A stretch of 64,000 nt of DNA from positions 62,001 to 126,000 of the forward strand of contig NZ_JAMXLH010000050.1 in NCBI RefSeq assembly GCF_024281035.1. Direction: 5' to 3'. This document shows positions 9,950-19,636 of the stretch, piece by piece. A program made the position numbers and the translations under genes. Numbering within the stretch: position 1 is the stretch's first letter; each line of letters begins with the position of its first letter. The notes under the pieces are model-generated. The model saw only the letters and a list, made by a program, of their open reading frames with translations, was not told the origin of the DNA and ran no database searches. The DNA is from Paraburkholderia sp. (lineage in GTDB: Bacteria; Pseudomonadota; Gammaproteobacteria; Burkholderiales; Burkholderiaceae).

Positions 9950-10677
9950 TGGAAATCGGTCTCGGCTCCTACAGCTTTGGCTTTCTGGCAGGGCTCCTTT
10001 CGACGTTGTCGCCTTGTGTCCTGCCGCTCGTTCCCATCCTGCTCGGGTCTGCGACGAGCGTGCACCGGCGCGCGCCGCTTGCGCTCGCCGGTGGGCTGGC
10101 GATTTCCTACGCGATCATCGGAACCTCGCTCGCCTCGGCGGGGACGGCCTTGAACGTCGACGCGGGTGTTTTCCGTTATGCGGGTGCGATCGTGCTTGCA
10201 CTGCTGGGCGTAGTCCTGATGTCAGGCAGTCTGCAGCAGCGCTACGCGGTTGCGACGTCGGGTCTGGGTGACGCGGGAAATAGCCTGATATCCCGTATGC
10301 AGCCCGACGGGCTGTCGGGCCAGTTCGCCATCGGCCTCGTGCTGGGCGTGGTGTGGAGTCCATGCGTGGGCCCCACCCTCGGGGCGGCCGTCATGCTGGC
10401 CAGTCAGGGTTCACATCTGCCGCAAGCCGCGCTGCTCATGGGTGTCTTCGGCATCGGCGCCGCCTTGCCAGTGGCGGCCCTGGCCTATGTCTCACGGGGC
10501 GCCATGGCGAAAATGCGCGGCAAGCTGATGCTGGCGGGGAAGACCGGCAAGATTGCGATGGGTGCCATCATGGTGGCGATCGCCGTGCTAATCCTGAGCG
10601 GGGCCGACAAAACCATCGAAGCCTGGCTGGTGAGTCATTCGCCCGCATGGCTCACGGCATTGACCACGCGTTTTTGA
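9949..10677 (+). CDS. CcdA/DsbD-type cytochrome c biogenesis/disulfide reductase membrane protein
   Basis: MEIGLGSYSFGFLAGLLSTLSPCVLPLVPILLGSA..., SPCVLPL and SPCVGPTLG motifs; start overlaps thioredoxin stop. Confidence 0.9.
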   Translation: MEIGLGSYSFGFLAGLLSTLSPCVLPLVPILLGSATSVHRRAPLALAGGLAISYAIIGTSLASAGTALNVDAGVFRYAGAIVLALLGVVLMSGSLQQRYAVATSGLGDAGNSLISRMQPDGLSGQFAIGLVLGVVWSPCVGPTLGAAVMLASQGSHLPQAALLMGVFGIGAALPVAALAYVSRGAMAKMRGKLMLAGKTGKIAMGAIMVAIAVLILSGADKTIEAWLVSHSPAWLTALTTRF

Positions 10678-10813
10678 GCCTCTTATCCGAACATCTTCAA
10701 AGCGCCTTACTGTGCGCAGAAATCAGATCGAATTTCGCACGCTCGCCTCCTTGCTGGCTGCGGCGCCGCAGTCGGTGGATAGCAACGCGAACGCGCATTT
10801 TTTTCATGTTCGG

Positions 10814-10847
10814 CGAACCGTTTTGCCGGGTGGATGCCTCTTGGTGT
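10814..10847 (+). promoter_or_regulatory. Predicted ECF-type promoter copy 3 (upstream of DUF2892-ECF operon)
   Basis: CGAACCGTTTTGCCGGGTGGATGCCTCTTGGTGT; CGAAYC.TTTT and CCTCTT blocks at the same spacing as copies 1 and 2. Confidence 0.6.
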
Positions 10848-10885
10848 GCGAGGGCTGTCCTCAATCACCGACAAAGGAAATTGCC

Positions 10886-11095
10886 ATGTTCTATGTGAAG
10901 AACGTTCCGAACTGGGAGCGCGTCCTGCGCGTCATCATGGGCCTGATGAGCCTGGGCTATGCCGTCATGAACTGGGGTGGTTCAAGCCTGGCTATCGGCG
11001 CGGGCATCGTCGGCGCGATGCTGGCCATGAGCGGCCTGATCGGCTTTTGCCCCATGTGTGCGATGGTGGGGCGCAAACTGGACAAGGAACAGTAA
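10886..11095 (+). CDS. DUF2892 (YgaP-like) membrane protein
   Basis: 69 aa MFYVKNVPNWERVLRVIMGLMSLGYAVMNWGGSS...GFCPMCAMVGRKL. Confidence 0.8.
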   Translation: MFYVKNVPNWERVLRVIMGLMSLGYAVMNWGGSSLAIGAGIVGAMLAMSGLIGFCPMCAMVGRKLDKEQ

Positions 11096-11098
11096 GCC

Positions 11099-11653
11099 AT
11101 GGCAAAGAGCGGGGTCGAGCGGGACAACTTGATAGTGGCCGCCCAGACGGGAGACGCTGCCGCTATCTCATCTCTGCTCGCCGTATGTCAGGCCGACGCC
11201 CGGCGTTACGCATACAAGCACTGCCACGCGAGCGATGTCGACGATGCCGTGCAAGAGTCGCTGCTTGTCATCTCGCGCAAGGTGAAGGGTCTCAAGGCTG
11301 CTGCTGCGTTCTCCGGCTGGCTGTTCACGGTCATCAAGCGCGAATGCCGCAGGCTTCAACGGATGATGTTCAGGCACGACCCGTTGCCGGAAGAGGCTGC
11401 TGAGGCGCTGCTCGCCCACCGAAGCGACGACGCGCTACGCGTGGACCTCGCCAACGCCCTGGAATCGTTGCCCGCGCACTACCTGGAAGTCGTGCTGCTA
11501 CGCGATTTCGAAGAGTTGACGATTGCCGAGATTGCGGCGCGTCTGGGCGAGCCGCAGGGCGCCGTCAAAAGCCGGTTGCATCGCGCGCGGGAGCTGGTGC
11601 GCGAGTACATGCTGGGCCCGGACCTCGCTCCGCATGAAGGTGGCAGGAGGTGA
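11099..11653 (+). CDS. ECF-family RNA polymerase sigma factor
   Basis: sigma2 (DVDDAVQESLLVISRKVKGLKAAAAFSGWLFTVIKRECRRL) and sigma4 (LPAHYLEVVLLRDFEELTIAEIAARLGEPQGAVKSRLHRARELV) signatures. Confidence 0.92.
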   Translation: MAKSGVERDNLIVAAQTGDAAAISSLLAVCQADARRYAYKHCHASDVDDAVQESLLVISRKVKGLKAAAAFSGWLFTVIKRECRRLQRMMFRHDPLPEEAAEALLAHRSDDALRVDLANALESLPAHYLEVVLLRDFEELTIAEIAARLGEPQGAVKSRLHRARELVREYMLGPDLAPHEGGRR

Positions 11654-11657
11654 ACGC

Positions 11658-11903
11658 GTGAGCAATCTCCAACCCGGCTCAATTGATGCTCGATTGCGCT
11701 CGACACTGACCTGCCCGGCATGCGGCCATGCCGTCGAACTCGACATGCCCACGGACGCGTGTCTCTTCTTTTACGAGTGCGAGGCCTGCCATGTGCAGCT
11801 TCGACCGTCTCCGGGCGACTGCTGCGTCTTTTGCAGCTACGGCTCGATGAAATGCCCTCCCATCCAGCTGGAGCACCGCTGTCGCGGCACTCGTGCCAAC
11901 TGA
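11658..11903 (+). CDS. GDCCVxC domain-containing zinc-ribbon protein
   Basis: 81 aa, GTG start, CPACGH...CEACH and GDCCVFCSYGSMKCPP motifs. Confidence 0.75.
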   Translation: MSNLQPGSIDARLRSTLTCPACGHAVELDMPTDACLFFYECEACHVQLRPSPGDCCVFCSYGSMKCPPIQLEHRCRGTRAN

Positions 11904-11952
11904 CCGCTATTGAAATGCGGTCATCCTCGTTTTCTCATCCATGGAGATGAAC

Positions 11953-12513
11953 ATGCCTTACATCAAAACGCTTGCCCCTGTTGACCATGCATCTGCAGAA
12001 GGCAAGCAGAAAGAGATACTGGACACGGCCCGCAAACAGGTTGGTTTCATCCCCAACATGTACGCCAACATGGCCAATGTTCCGGCGGTTCTCGACACGT
12101 ATCTGCACGGCTATGGACTGTTCCGGGGAGAGTCCGGCTTTTCCCCGGCGGAGCAGGAGGTTGTCTTTCTGGCAGTGAGCCAGGTTAATGGCTGCGCCTA
12201 TTGCACGGCGGCTCACAGCATGATTGCCGACAAGATGTCGGGGGTGCCCGCCCCGGTCCTGCAGGCCATTCGCGACGGCCAACCTATCCCCGATGCCAGG
12301 CTGGCAGCGCTGTTCGGTCTGACTCAGGACATCGTTCGTACGCTCGGCAAACCGGGCGAAGGCAAGGTCGCCGCGTTTCTCGATGCCGGTTATACGGAGC
12401 AGGATGTGCTCTATATCATCCTGGCCGTCTCCGTTAAGGTTCTGAGCAATTACTCCAATCACGCATTCGGGACCGAAGTCGATTCGAGATTTGCGGCTTA
12501 CAAGGTGAGTTGA
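11953..12513 (+). CDS. Carboxymuconolactone decarboxylase / AhpD-like protein
   Basis: CAYCTAAHSMIADKMSG motif; DFVSNYSNHAFGTEVD-like C-terminus; ORF may start at 11941. Confidence 0.85.
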   Translation: MPYIKTLAPVDHASAEGKQKEILDTARKQVGFIPNMYANMANVPAVLDTYLHGYGLFRGESGFSPAEQEVVFLAVSQVNGCAYCTAAHSMIADKMSGVPAPVLQAIRDGQPIPDARLAALFGLTQDIVRTLGKPGEGKVAAFLDAGYTEQDVLYIILAVSVKVLSNYSNHAFGTEVDSRFAAYKVS

Positions 12514-12619
12514 CGCCGTCGCCAGAATTGCGAGCTATGGGACGCGTTGTGTACGCATGGATTGCGCGCACGGCGCATGGGAAAGCGGCCCCGGTGGGGC
12601 CGCCGAAAAGTGACGGACA

Positions 12620-12658
12620 AAGAAAAAGCCGCTGAACCTTGCGGAACAGCGGCTTTTC
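12620..12658. terminator. Hairpin terminator next to the left attachment site
   Basis: AAAAGCCGCTG aaccttgcgga ACAGCGGCTTTT. Confidence 0.7.
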
Positions 12659-12661
12659 TTG

Positions 12662-12682
12662 CAACTGGTGGCGAATCAGGGA
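12662..12682. repeat. Left attachment repeat (fragment of tRNA-Met 3' end)
   Basis: CAACTGGTGGCGAATCAGGGA identical to 40718-40738. Confidence 0.85.
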
Positions 12683-13312
12683 GACGAAAACTGGCCGGCC
12701 ATTCTGTATCTGCCGTGCATCCTAACTCCTTGATTTGATTGGCTCGATTTCCGCAAGCCGACCGCGTATAAGTAACTATACGGATGAATTCGTACGGTTG
12801 CAAGCGCTGCGATTGTTACGGTCTTAGTGGACGCACCGGGCCGCTCGACAAGCCGGCCAGCGGGCAAGAGAGCACTGAGCTTCGGGCAAAACATGGGAGC
12901 TCATCCCCGCTTGGATGCGTGACTTAGACAATGACGGAATGGATTGGCTGATTAGATGGACAGGAATTGCAAGACTTGGCAGGTCGCTATCTCGTACGAG
13001 GCCTCATGCTGGCCACTCCCGATTTGGGATTTATCCGGTCCCGCCTCGGCGAGCTCGACCGTGCCACCCTGTAGGAAAGCCCTATCGCTTGAAACGTCGG
13101 GGAAACCGGTACGCAGCTACGAAAAGGGGGCTGCTTCGCGTGACCGGCGTCGACTACACCAACAGCGCCTGAGTGGGACGTTGCGCACAATCGAGCAGGT
13201 GTGAACTGTGCCAGCCCTTCGAATTGGATTGCGTGCGGACGGCTAGGTATCGCATAATGGTGAATGATGGACAGTTTTGAACAGCTAATGCCGACGTACA
13301 GAATACATACTT

Positions 13313-14416
13313 ATGATTGAATCGAATCTGACCTTGAAGGAGGTTGCAGCTCACCTGAAAGTCTCGGTCAGCACCGTGCGCCGCCTCGTTCGCAATGGTG
13401 ACTTGCACTCATTCCGAATTGGCGCACATGGTCAGGTTCGCGTACCTGAGAGCGCGGTTCGCGAATTCTGCGGAGGAGGCCCTCTTAGTCAGGAAGCTGC
13501 TGAGGAACTGAAGCCGAACGTGGAGCCGGAGCGCGACGTAGAGCCTGGCCAAGTTCGCGTCCATTCTGGGACTACGGCGGCAGACCTTCGTTGGAGCCTC
13601 TTGAATGCAGACGTAAATGCCGCTTTGTCAATGTTGCCAGCGAGCAGTGTTAACTGCGTCGTTACCAGTCCGCCCTATTATTGGCAGCGGGACTATGAGG
13701 TAGACGGACAGATTGGCCATGAGTCGACCATTGAAGGCTATGTGAATGCACTCGTCGAGGTATTCAGTAATGTGCGCAATGCTCTGACGCCGGATGGGAC
13801 GCTGTTTCTTAATCTTGGCGATACCTATTACTCGGCGAAGGGAAAGCCGCACGGCGCTGACGAAAAGCACAATGGCCGCAATATGATGCGGCGGCATCTG
13901 CGGGCGGTCGATGGACCTGGTCTCGGGCTGCCGCGCAAGTCCTTAATTGGTATTCCGTGGCGTGTCGCACTCGCTTTACAGCAGGAAGGTTGGACTCTTC
14001 GAAGCTCCGTGATTTGGCAGCGGCCTGCCACCCTTCCAGAACCTACCGCGCATGACAGACCTTGGCGTACCCACGAGAACGTATTTATCTTTTCGAAGGG
14101 GCCGAAATACTACTTCGATAGGTCGGGGCTTGTCGGTGAAGAGGATATCTGGAAAATCGTTGCCCGACCGGAAAATCCGGGGTCACACTTCGCTCCCTAT
14201 CCGCGCGAGCTCGTAGAGCGCTGTCTGGCGTGTGGTTGCCCTGAAGGGGGGACCGTACTAGACCCCTTTGTTGGTTCGGGGACGACAATGGTCAGTGCTC
14301 TGGCCAGCGGTCGAAATGCGGTAGGTATCGAGCTGAAGTCGCAGTATGCCGATTTTGCCTCCGCGCGCATCCGCAAAGAGTTCGGTGAGCTTGCTACAGT
14401 TGAGGCGGCTGCCTAG
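13313..14416 (+). CDS. Site-specific DNA methyltransferase (SPPY class) with N-terminal HTH_17/excisionase-like domain
   Basis: N-term LTLKEVAAHLKVSVSTVRRLVRNGDLHSFRIGAHGQVRVPESAVREF; C-term TSPPYYWQRDY and LDPFVGSGTTMVSALASGRNAVGIEL. Confidence 0.9.
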   Translation: MIESNLTLKEVAAHLKVSVSTVRRLVRNGDLHSFRIGAHGQVRVPESAVREFCGGGPLSQEAAEELKPNVEPERDVEPGQVRVHSGTTAADLRWSLLNADVNAALSMLPASSVNCVVTSPPYYWQRDYEVDGQIGHESTIEGYVNALVEVFSNVRNALTPDGTLFLNLGDTYYSAKGKPHGADEKHNGRNMMRRHLRAVDGPGLGLPRKSLIGIPWRVALALQQEGWTLRSSVIWQRPATLPEPTAHDRPWRTHENVFIFSKGPKYYFDRSGLVGEEDIWKIVARPENPGSHFAPYPRELVERCLACGCPEGGTVLDPFVGSGTTMVSALASGRNAVGIELKSQYADFASARIRKEFGELATVEAAA

Positions 14417-14418
14417 CT

Positions 14419-15927
14419 ATGGTGTTGGCCATGCGTATAGAGCAGGGCGGGGAAGTATTCGAGCTGGCTCAAGGGCAGAACGACATCGAAATATCCGAAG
14501 GAGTCGTTCTCTGTTCGGTCGAGGCTCGTAGTCGCCCGGCAGTGCTTCTCAACGAGCAGCGATTGGCAATATCGTGGAATCGAAATGCCAAGCTCGCTGT
14601 TTGGAGCGCCGACCTCACCAATCAGGTTGGTTTCCATAGATTTCATGTGCACGTCGACGGTGAGCGTGGTGTCTTTGATTTCCGAACACGCACGGCGAAA
14701 GCTACATGGGAAGAAGTACGTACGATGGCGGAGATTTGTAGCAACTCGTACTTCGGCTACAGACGTCAGTTCGCCTACATGGCGTCCGATGGTACGACCC
14801 GTAAGGTACGATTGCCGCAGATTCACTACGCATGGCTGCGCGACAGAATTCCCGAGATAGAACAGCTTGTGCACTCCATTCAGGCGCGCCCAGCGACAAG
14901 CAACTTAAGAGCCAAACAGGTTTCGCTCCAGAGCAAGGGCCTCTCAGTCTCCCGGACGAGTCGCCTGCTGCGCGAGAACCACAATCTGCTGGAACCCGAC
15001 GAGTCAGGTCCTATCCACGTAGGCGAGCGAAGGTATTGGCCGTCACAGGTAGTCGTATCGGCAAGGGAGCGCCATTCTCGGCTGCAGGAGCACGCACAGA
15101 TTGCCGCGTTCCTCTGGTCGCTGGCTACCGAATGCGATGATTTGACTAACTTTGTCGCATTGCCTGTCCGCAGCGAAGTTAGGCGCTATTCTGAGCGAAT
15201 CCGCGCGTTGCGCGCGCTGCCGCTTTTTGGCGCGATGGAAATTCGGCCTTTTGCAAGACCAACTGCCGTATTGCCGACACACATTCAGCGAGCGGACCGG
15301 CGTTACGGAAGACTACGGGACCTACAAGCGGAATATGGTTCCGAAATCTCAGATAGTATGGATTTCGCAAAGTCTATCCGTGTCAACGTACGCGATGTCT
15401 GGGAAATCTATCAAACCTTTGTGGCACACGTAGTTGGTAACGCATTCGGCCTCGCCTATTCATCGGTGGACTGCGACTTGCGTAAGCGTTCCCCTCAAGG
15501 CTGGTCGATGGCGTCCGACGAGTGGAGGATGTACTTTGACACAAGGCCGCCAAAGGCTGAGCTGCCGTCATGGCGTGATGCAACTAATCGACCGGCCGAT
15601 GAGCGTCCCGATATCATTTTGGTCGGCAAACACCCAGGCGATGTAATACTGCTAGATGCTAAGTTTAAACTCGACTTTGCAAGTTCACGTGCCTTGCAAG
15701 TCGACCTGTTCGAAATGCAAGGCTATCTAAATAGTTTCGCCGCCAATCGCGGCGGGATTCTATATCCAGGTCCAATTCCTGCTGCGAGCAGCATCGCCGC
15801 GAAAGGCAATGTTCTGCTCGAGCTCCCCATCCGTGCCGACCACTTCGGACGTGTCGGCGGAATGGACGCCGTTCATCGATACGTCCGAGAAGCGTTGCAA
15901 TCCATTTGGAGCGCAACTCTTCCGTAG
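14419..15927 (+). CDS. DUF2357/McrC-like PD-(D/E)XK nuclease
   Basis: 502 aa; RPDIILVGKHPGDVILLDAKFKLD nuclease core; follows the MTase stop by 2 bp. Confidence 0.75.
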   Translation: MVLAMRIEQGGEVFELAQGQNDIEISEGVVLCSVEARSRPAVLLNEQRLAISWNRNAKLAVWSADLTNQVGFHRFHVHVDGERGVFDFRTRTAKATWEEVRTMAEICSNSYFGYRRQFAYMASDGTTRKVRLPQIHYAWLRDRIPEIEQLVHSIQARPATSNLRAKQVSLQSKGLSVSRTSRLLRENHNLLEPDESGPIHVGERRYWPSQVVVSARERHSRLQEHAQIAAFLWSLATECDDLTNFVALPVRSEVRRYSERIRALRALPLFGAMEIRPFARPTAVLPTHIQRADRRYGRLRDLQAEYGSEISDSMDFAKSIRVNVRDVWEIYQTFVAHVVGNAFGLAYSSVDCDLRKRSPQGWSMASDEWRMYFDTRPPKAELPSWRDATNRPADERPDIILVGKHPGDVILLDAKFKLDFASSRALQVDLFEMQGYLNSFAANRGGILYPGPIPAASSIAAKGNVLLELPIRADHFGRVGGMDAVHRYVREALQSIWSATLP

Positions 15928-15931
15928 CGTC

Positions 15932-17635
15932 TCAGTACCTGAACAGGACGTGGCCAGTGGATGCATCCTTTGTTTGTAGAATCGCCTCCAGTGCGGCGAT
16001 TGCAGCACGGAGCTCACCTGTTCCAGTGTCTATCGCCACGACGTAAGAAAGCAACTCTTCGCAAACTTTGACTGGGCCACTCAATTGAGGTGCAACCTTG
16101 AACGCAAGTTGCTCGCCAAGTGCGACTCGCCACGGTCGGCCAGACATTGCCACGTAGTCTAGGATGTCTTGAATCACACCTAGCGTTAGCGACGTCGCCT
16201 CACTTCGGGAGCAAATCTGGCAGACGTGCCAGAGGATATCGCCGAACGGATTTGACCGTATGTCTGAATTTGGGGCGAGCGCGGCATTTAAGCGTTCGAG
16301 TCGGAACGTATCTAGAACGCTTGGGAACCCCACTTTCTGGCGCTTAAGAATACGTCCCTTGGTTTGCTTAAGGAGGTCAACGCAGGCTTTGTCGAACTTG
16401 CCCCTGTCGTCGTCGGCAACGAGTCCCCCTAGCGCGTTGGGCATCTCGACGATGTTCGCGCGTCGTTTAACAGGGCTGCTCAACTGGAATCGTGTGGTCT
16501 CCTCAAGGAACGAATTGACCGTGCCGACAATGAATGCGTCCGAGGGTAACAGGGACTCAGAGTCTAGCCCTGGTAGCTCTACTTTCGCGTCGCTTTCAAG
16601 CGCTGGTAAGAGTCTTGCTAGATAGTGGTCAACGTGGCTCAAATTCATTTCGTCCAGCAAGACAATGTAGATGTCTTTGGGGCGTTCAGACATGAAGAGC
16701 TTTCGGCTTAACGCGGTCGCGGCAATGCCGCCCGAAATCTTCTCGTAACCAAGTACATCGGCCTCGGAAAAGTCACTACCGACACTGACTTCGAGCGGCC
16801 ACACTGAATTTTCGAAGAACTGACTCAATCCTTCGGTAAAAGCCCTCACGAAAGCAGTTTTGCCCGTGCCTGGGCGACCAGAAAGGACGACAAATCGTTG
16901 CGCAATCAGCGCGCCATAGAATGCCCGAATGAAGCCATCGGGCAATACCAACCCTTCTTTTTCCGAGACCCAGCGCTCAAGATGTTGAATCAAATCGGCT
17001 TCACTACGGCCAAGCATTGAGGGGCCCGGAGGTACCCCGTGTATCAATTGCGCGAGCTCTTCTTCGGGAATGGGTGCCGGGGAGAAGTATTGTGTCGGCG
17101 TCGGTCGTGTTGCGTCGAAGAGTCGCATGTACTCGTCATCCGCGACCTTGAATTCTTCGCGAAACCTGGATTCAACATCGTCCAAGGATGGAGGCAGGTC
17201 CTCATTCCGATACAGCCATGCTGCTAAATCGAATACGGGTATGCGCTGCTTTGAAGGCAGGAGTGCTTCTAGCTTGCCGAGATAGTCCGGTGCGAAGGCC
17301 CATTCCTTGTCGCTCGGATGCTCCAGAGCTTTACTGTAGGCGTCCCGGGAACGTGCACTTTGAAGTGTGCCTCCGGAATACTTGGAATTCTTCCAGAACC
17401 ACGTTTTCGGCTCCTTTCGCCCAAAAGGTACGCAGTATGGCTTTCCAGGCGGAGCGCCGTTCGGCGAGAAATATTGGCCAAGCAAAGCCTCTTCTTGTTG
17501 GCTTCCCCAAACAGTGGGGGTTCCCACTTGGACTCCAGTCTGCTTCATCGATAAGAAAGTCACGCCGAAAAAGGCGTGGAATCGTTGAAGACTTTCGAGG
17601 GATTGCGCGAGTTGGCCGACTGAAATAAAGGCCAT
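15932..17635 (-). CDS. McrB-like AAA+ (GTPase-type) ATPase
   Basis: Walker A FVVLSGRPGTGKTAFVRAFTEG; IYIVLLDEMNLSHVDHYLARLLPALES; VGTVNSFLEETT; convergent with DUF2357 gene. Confidence 0.8.
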   Translation of the reverse strand: MAFISVGQLAQSLESLQRFHAFFGVTFLSMKQTGVQVGTPTVWGSQQEEALLGQYFSPNGAPPGKPYCVPFGRKEPKTWFWKNSKYSGGTLQSARSRDAYSKALEHPSDKEWAFAPDYLGKLEALLPSKQRIPVFDLAAWLYRNEDLPPSLDDVESRFREEFKVADDEYMRLFDATRPTPTQYFSPAPIPEEELAQLIHGVPPGPSMLGRSEADLIQHLERWVSEKEGLVLPDGFIRAFYGALIAQRFVVLSGRPGTGKTAFVRAFTEGLSQFFENSVWPLEVSVGSDFSEADVLGYEKISGGIAATALSRKLFMSERPKDIYIVLLDEMNLSHVDHYLARLLPALESDAKVELPGLDSESLLPSDAFIVGTVNSFLEETTRFQLSSPVKRRANIVEMPNALGGLVADDDRGKFDKACVDLLKQTKGRILKRQKVGFPSVLDTFRLERLNAALAPNSDIRSNPFGDILWHVCQICSRSEATSLTLGVIQDILDYVAMSGRPWRVALGEQLAFKVAPQLSGPVKVCEELLSYVVAIDTGTGELRAAIAALEAILQTKDASTGHVLFRY

Positions 17636-17725
17636 TAGAGTTCCTTGGTTGTTATTTTCCAATTGCAGCTTTGGCCCCGAACACGGCAACCCCTTTCAGG
17701 TGCTACCCTCGGAATCGTCAACTGC

Positions 17726-19636
17726 CTACGTTACGTCAAGTCCCATTTCGCGTAAGAAACGCGAGGACGTCTTTGACCAACCGTTGTAGCTGTGCGCGTA
17801 GCTCATTGTTAAGGTTTGCAAAGTGCGCGTGATTGCAACGAAGCAGTTCCGACGCTCTTCCTGCATTTCCCTGCTGCTGTCACCCGCCTTTATTGCTTGA
17901 AACGACGGTAGCTGGTCCTCAGCGAGTCCAACCAGAAATACATGCTCGAACTCCATGCCTTTCGAGGCGTGAACAGTGAAGCAGCGGACAGCGTCAGAGG
18001 GTGGTTCAGGAGTTTTGTTGGCCAGCGTTAATTCTTGCAAGAATTGACCGAGAGTCATAGCGTATGCTTCTGACTCTCCGCCTAACTCACCAATCACCGT
18101 ACGCCAGACTTGCCTTTCTGACGGATATTCCGCGAATCGCTCAGTGCCGTCAGGGCTTCCGTGCTCTCGGTCGTCAAAATATCCGAAGCCTGTTCGGAGA
18201 AAACCTTCGAAATTTCCCGAGACCAGACTACTAATCGCGTCACACAGTTCGACGGGAAAGCGCCCGGAATTTCCAGTTGCCAGAGTAGATAGCGCGAGTA
18301 AGTGGTCGCCGTTAGCTTGGCTCGCAAGTTCAATTACTTCCGCAGTGCCGATTTCCGTATCGATGGAGTCAGAGAGCGCCTTTGTTACGTTTGACACCAA
18401 CTCCTCGTCTGAACGCACTGCCGCGAGCTTCAGGCAACTGACGATGAAGCGCATGGGCCCGCTTTCGAACTGCGACTTGCGTTGCTGAACGTGGGCTTTG
18501 ACGCCAACAGCGCCGAGAGCGCCTTGCACTTGGATAAGAAGCTTGGAGTTCCTCGCAAGCACAGCTATATCGCGCGGGATGCTTCCTGTCTGTAACCGCG
18601 TTGCAACTTGCCGCGCTACCGTCTGAGCCTCGTCTATCTCCGTGGACGCTGCAATGACATTAATAACACTGCCTTGGGTCGTTGGCGGCTTCATCGGCAT
18701 GAGCGGTCGCTTGCCAGGGGAGCGGTCGCTGTTGTGCTGAATGAGGGAATTTGCAAGTTCGACGACGTCAGGTGGACAACGATAGTTCTCGGGGAGTTGG
18801 ATACTGGTTAGGTCGTAGTGTTTGGCAAGTTCGTTGATGCGGGACGGGCTCGCGCCATTCCATTGATAGATAATTTGGTCGTCGTCGCCAACGATAAACA
18901 GGTTCGCGTCTCGCTCCGGAGCTAGGGCGCGAAGCAAGCGAAATTGCACCAAATTGGTATCTTGGAACTCATCTACGCATACGTACTTATAGACCGTCCG
19001 CAGCTGCTTAGCCAAACGCGGGCGCGAGCGCAACAATTCTTCGCAAAAGTAGAGAATGGCTCCATAGTCGACACAATTCTCGGTCTTCAAAAATTGCTTG
19101 TAGTCGGCGAACAAACGCTGAAGTTGTGCTGCAGCGTCCGGGTCACGCATTAGCTTAGGAATATCTGCGTCTTCAATGGCCCGCTGGAACAGATGGTCCA
19201 GTGCGCCTAATGCCTTCTCAGCCGACAGTATTTTCGTATAGAAAGAGGTGTCGGCCGCAAGAATGTCGCGTACCGCCCGAACACGTTCAGGGTCCTCGAT
19301 GATTTCAAAGTTGGGACTTAGGCCGAAATGGCTTCCGTGCTGCCTTAAGATATCTGTCCCAAAAGAGTGGAAAGTAGTCAGTTGTACGCGACCGCTCGAG
19401 GTCGGGCACATGGAGAGCAAGCGCTCCCTCATTTCGGCAGCAGCTTTGCGCGTGAAGGTCAAACAAAGGATGCGAAACGACTCGTTTTCACTGTTGCGCA
19501 CAAGCCTGGCTACGCGCGTCGTCAATGTCGCCGTCTTGCCCGAGCCAGGACCGGCGAGAACGAGCAGCGGGCCCTCGTCCCATAGGGCCGCCTTCCGCTG
19601 GCTGAGGTTCAGTCTATCGAGAAAGTCATCCATCAT
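17726..19636 (-). CDS. UvrD/Rep-family helicase (Gabija GajB-like)
   Basis: LSQRKAALWDEGPLLVLAGPGSGKTATLTTRVARL, CVDEFQDTNLVQ, TVHASKGMEFEHVFLVGL. Confidence 0.92.
   Translation of the reverse strand: MMDDFLDRLNLSQRKAALWDEGPLLVLAGPGSGKTATLTTRVARLVRNSENESFRILCLTFTRKAAAEMRERLLSMCPTSSGRVQLTTFHSFGTDILRQHGSHFGLSPNFEIIEDPERVRAVRDILAADTSFYTKILSAEKALGALDHLFQRAIEDADIPKLMRDPDAAAQLQRLFADYKQFLKTENCVDYGAILYFCEELLRSRPRLAKQLRTVYKYVCVDEFQDTNLVQFRLLRALAPERDANLFIVGDDDQIIYQWNGASPSRINELAKHYDLTSIQLPENYRCPPDVVELANSLIQHNSDRSPGKRPLMPMKPPTTQGSVINVIAASTEIDEAQTVARQVATRLQTGSIPRDIAVLARNSKLLIQVQGALGAVGVKAHVQQRKSQFESGPMRFIVSCLKLAAVRSDEELVSNVTKALSDSIDTEIGTAEVIELASQANGDHLLALSTLATGNSGRFPVELCDAISSLVSGNFEGFLRTGFGYFDDREHGSPDGTERFAEYPSERQVWRTVIGELGGESEAYAMTLGQFLQELTLANKTPEPPSDAVRCFTVHASKGMEFEHVFLVGLAEDQLPSFQAIKAGDSSREMQEERRNCFVAITRTLQTLTMSYAHSYNGWSKTSSRFLREMGLDVT

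Noticed and set aside
12900-13310. Small ORFs between attL and the methyltransferase (e.g. 12915-13172, 12956-13204)
   Set aside because: Overlapping frames without RBS or protein-like composition; more likely regulatory/attachment-site DNA.
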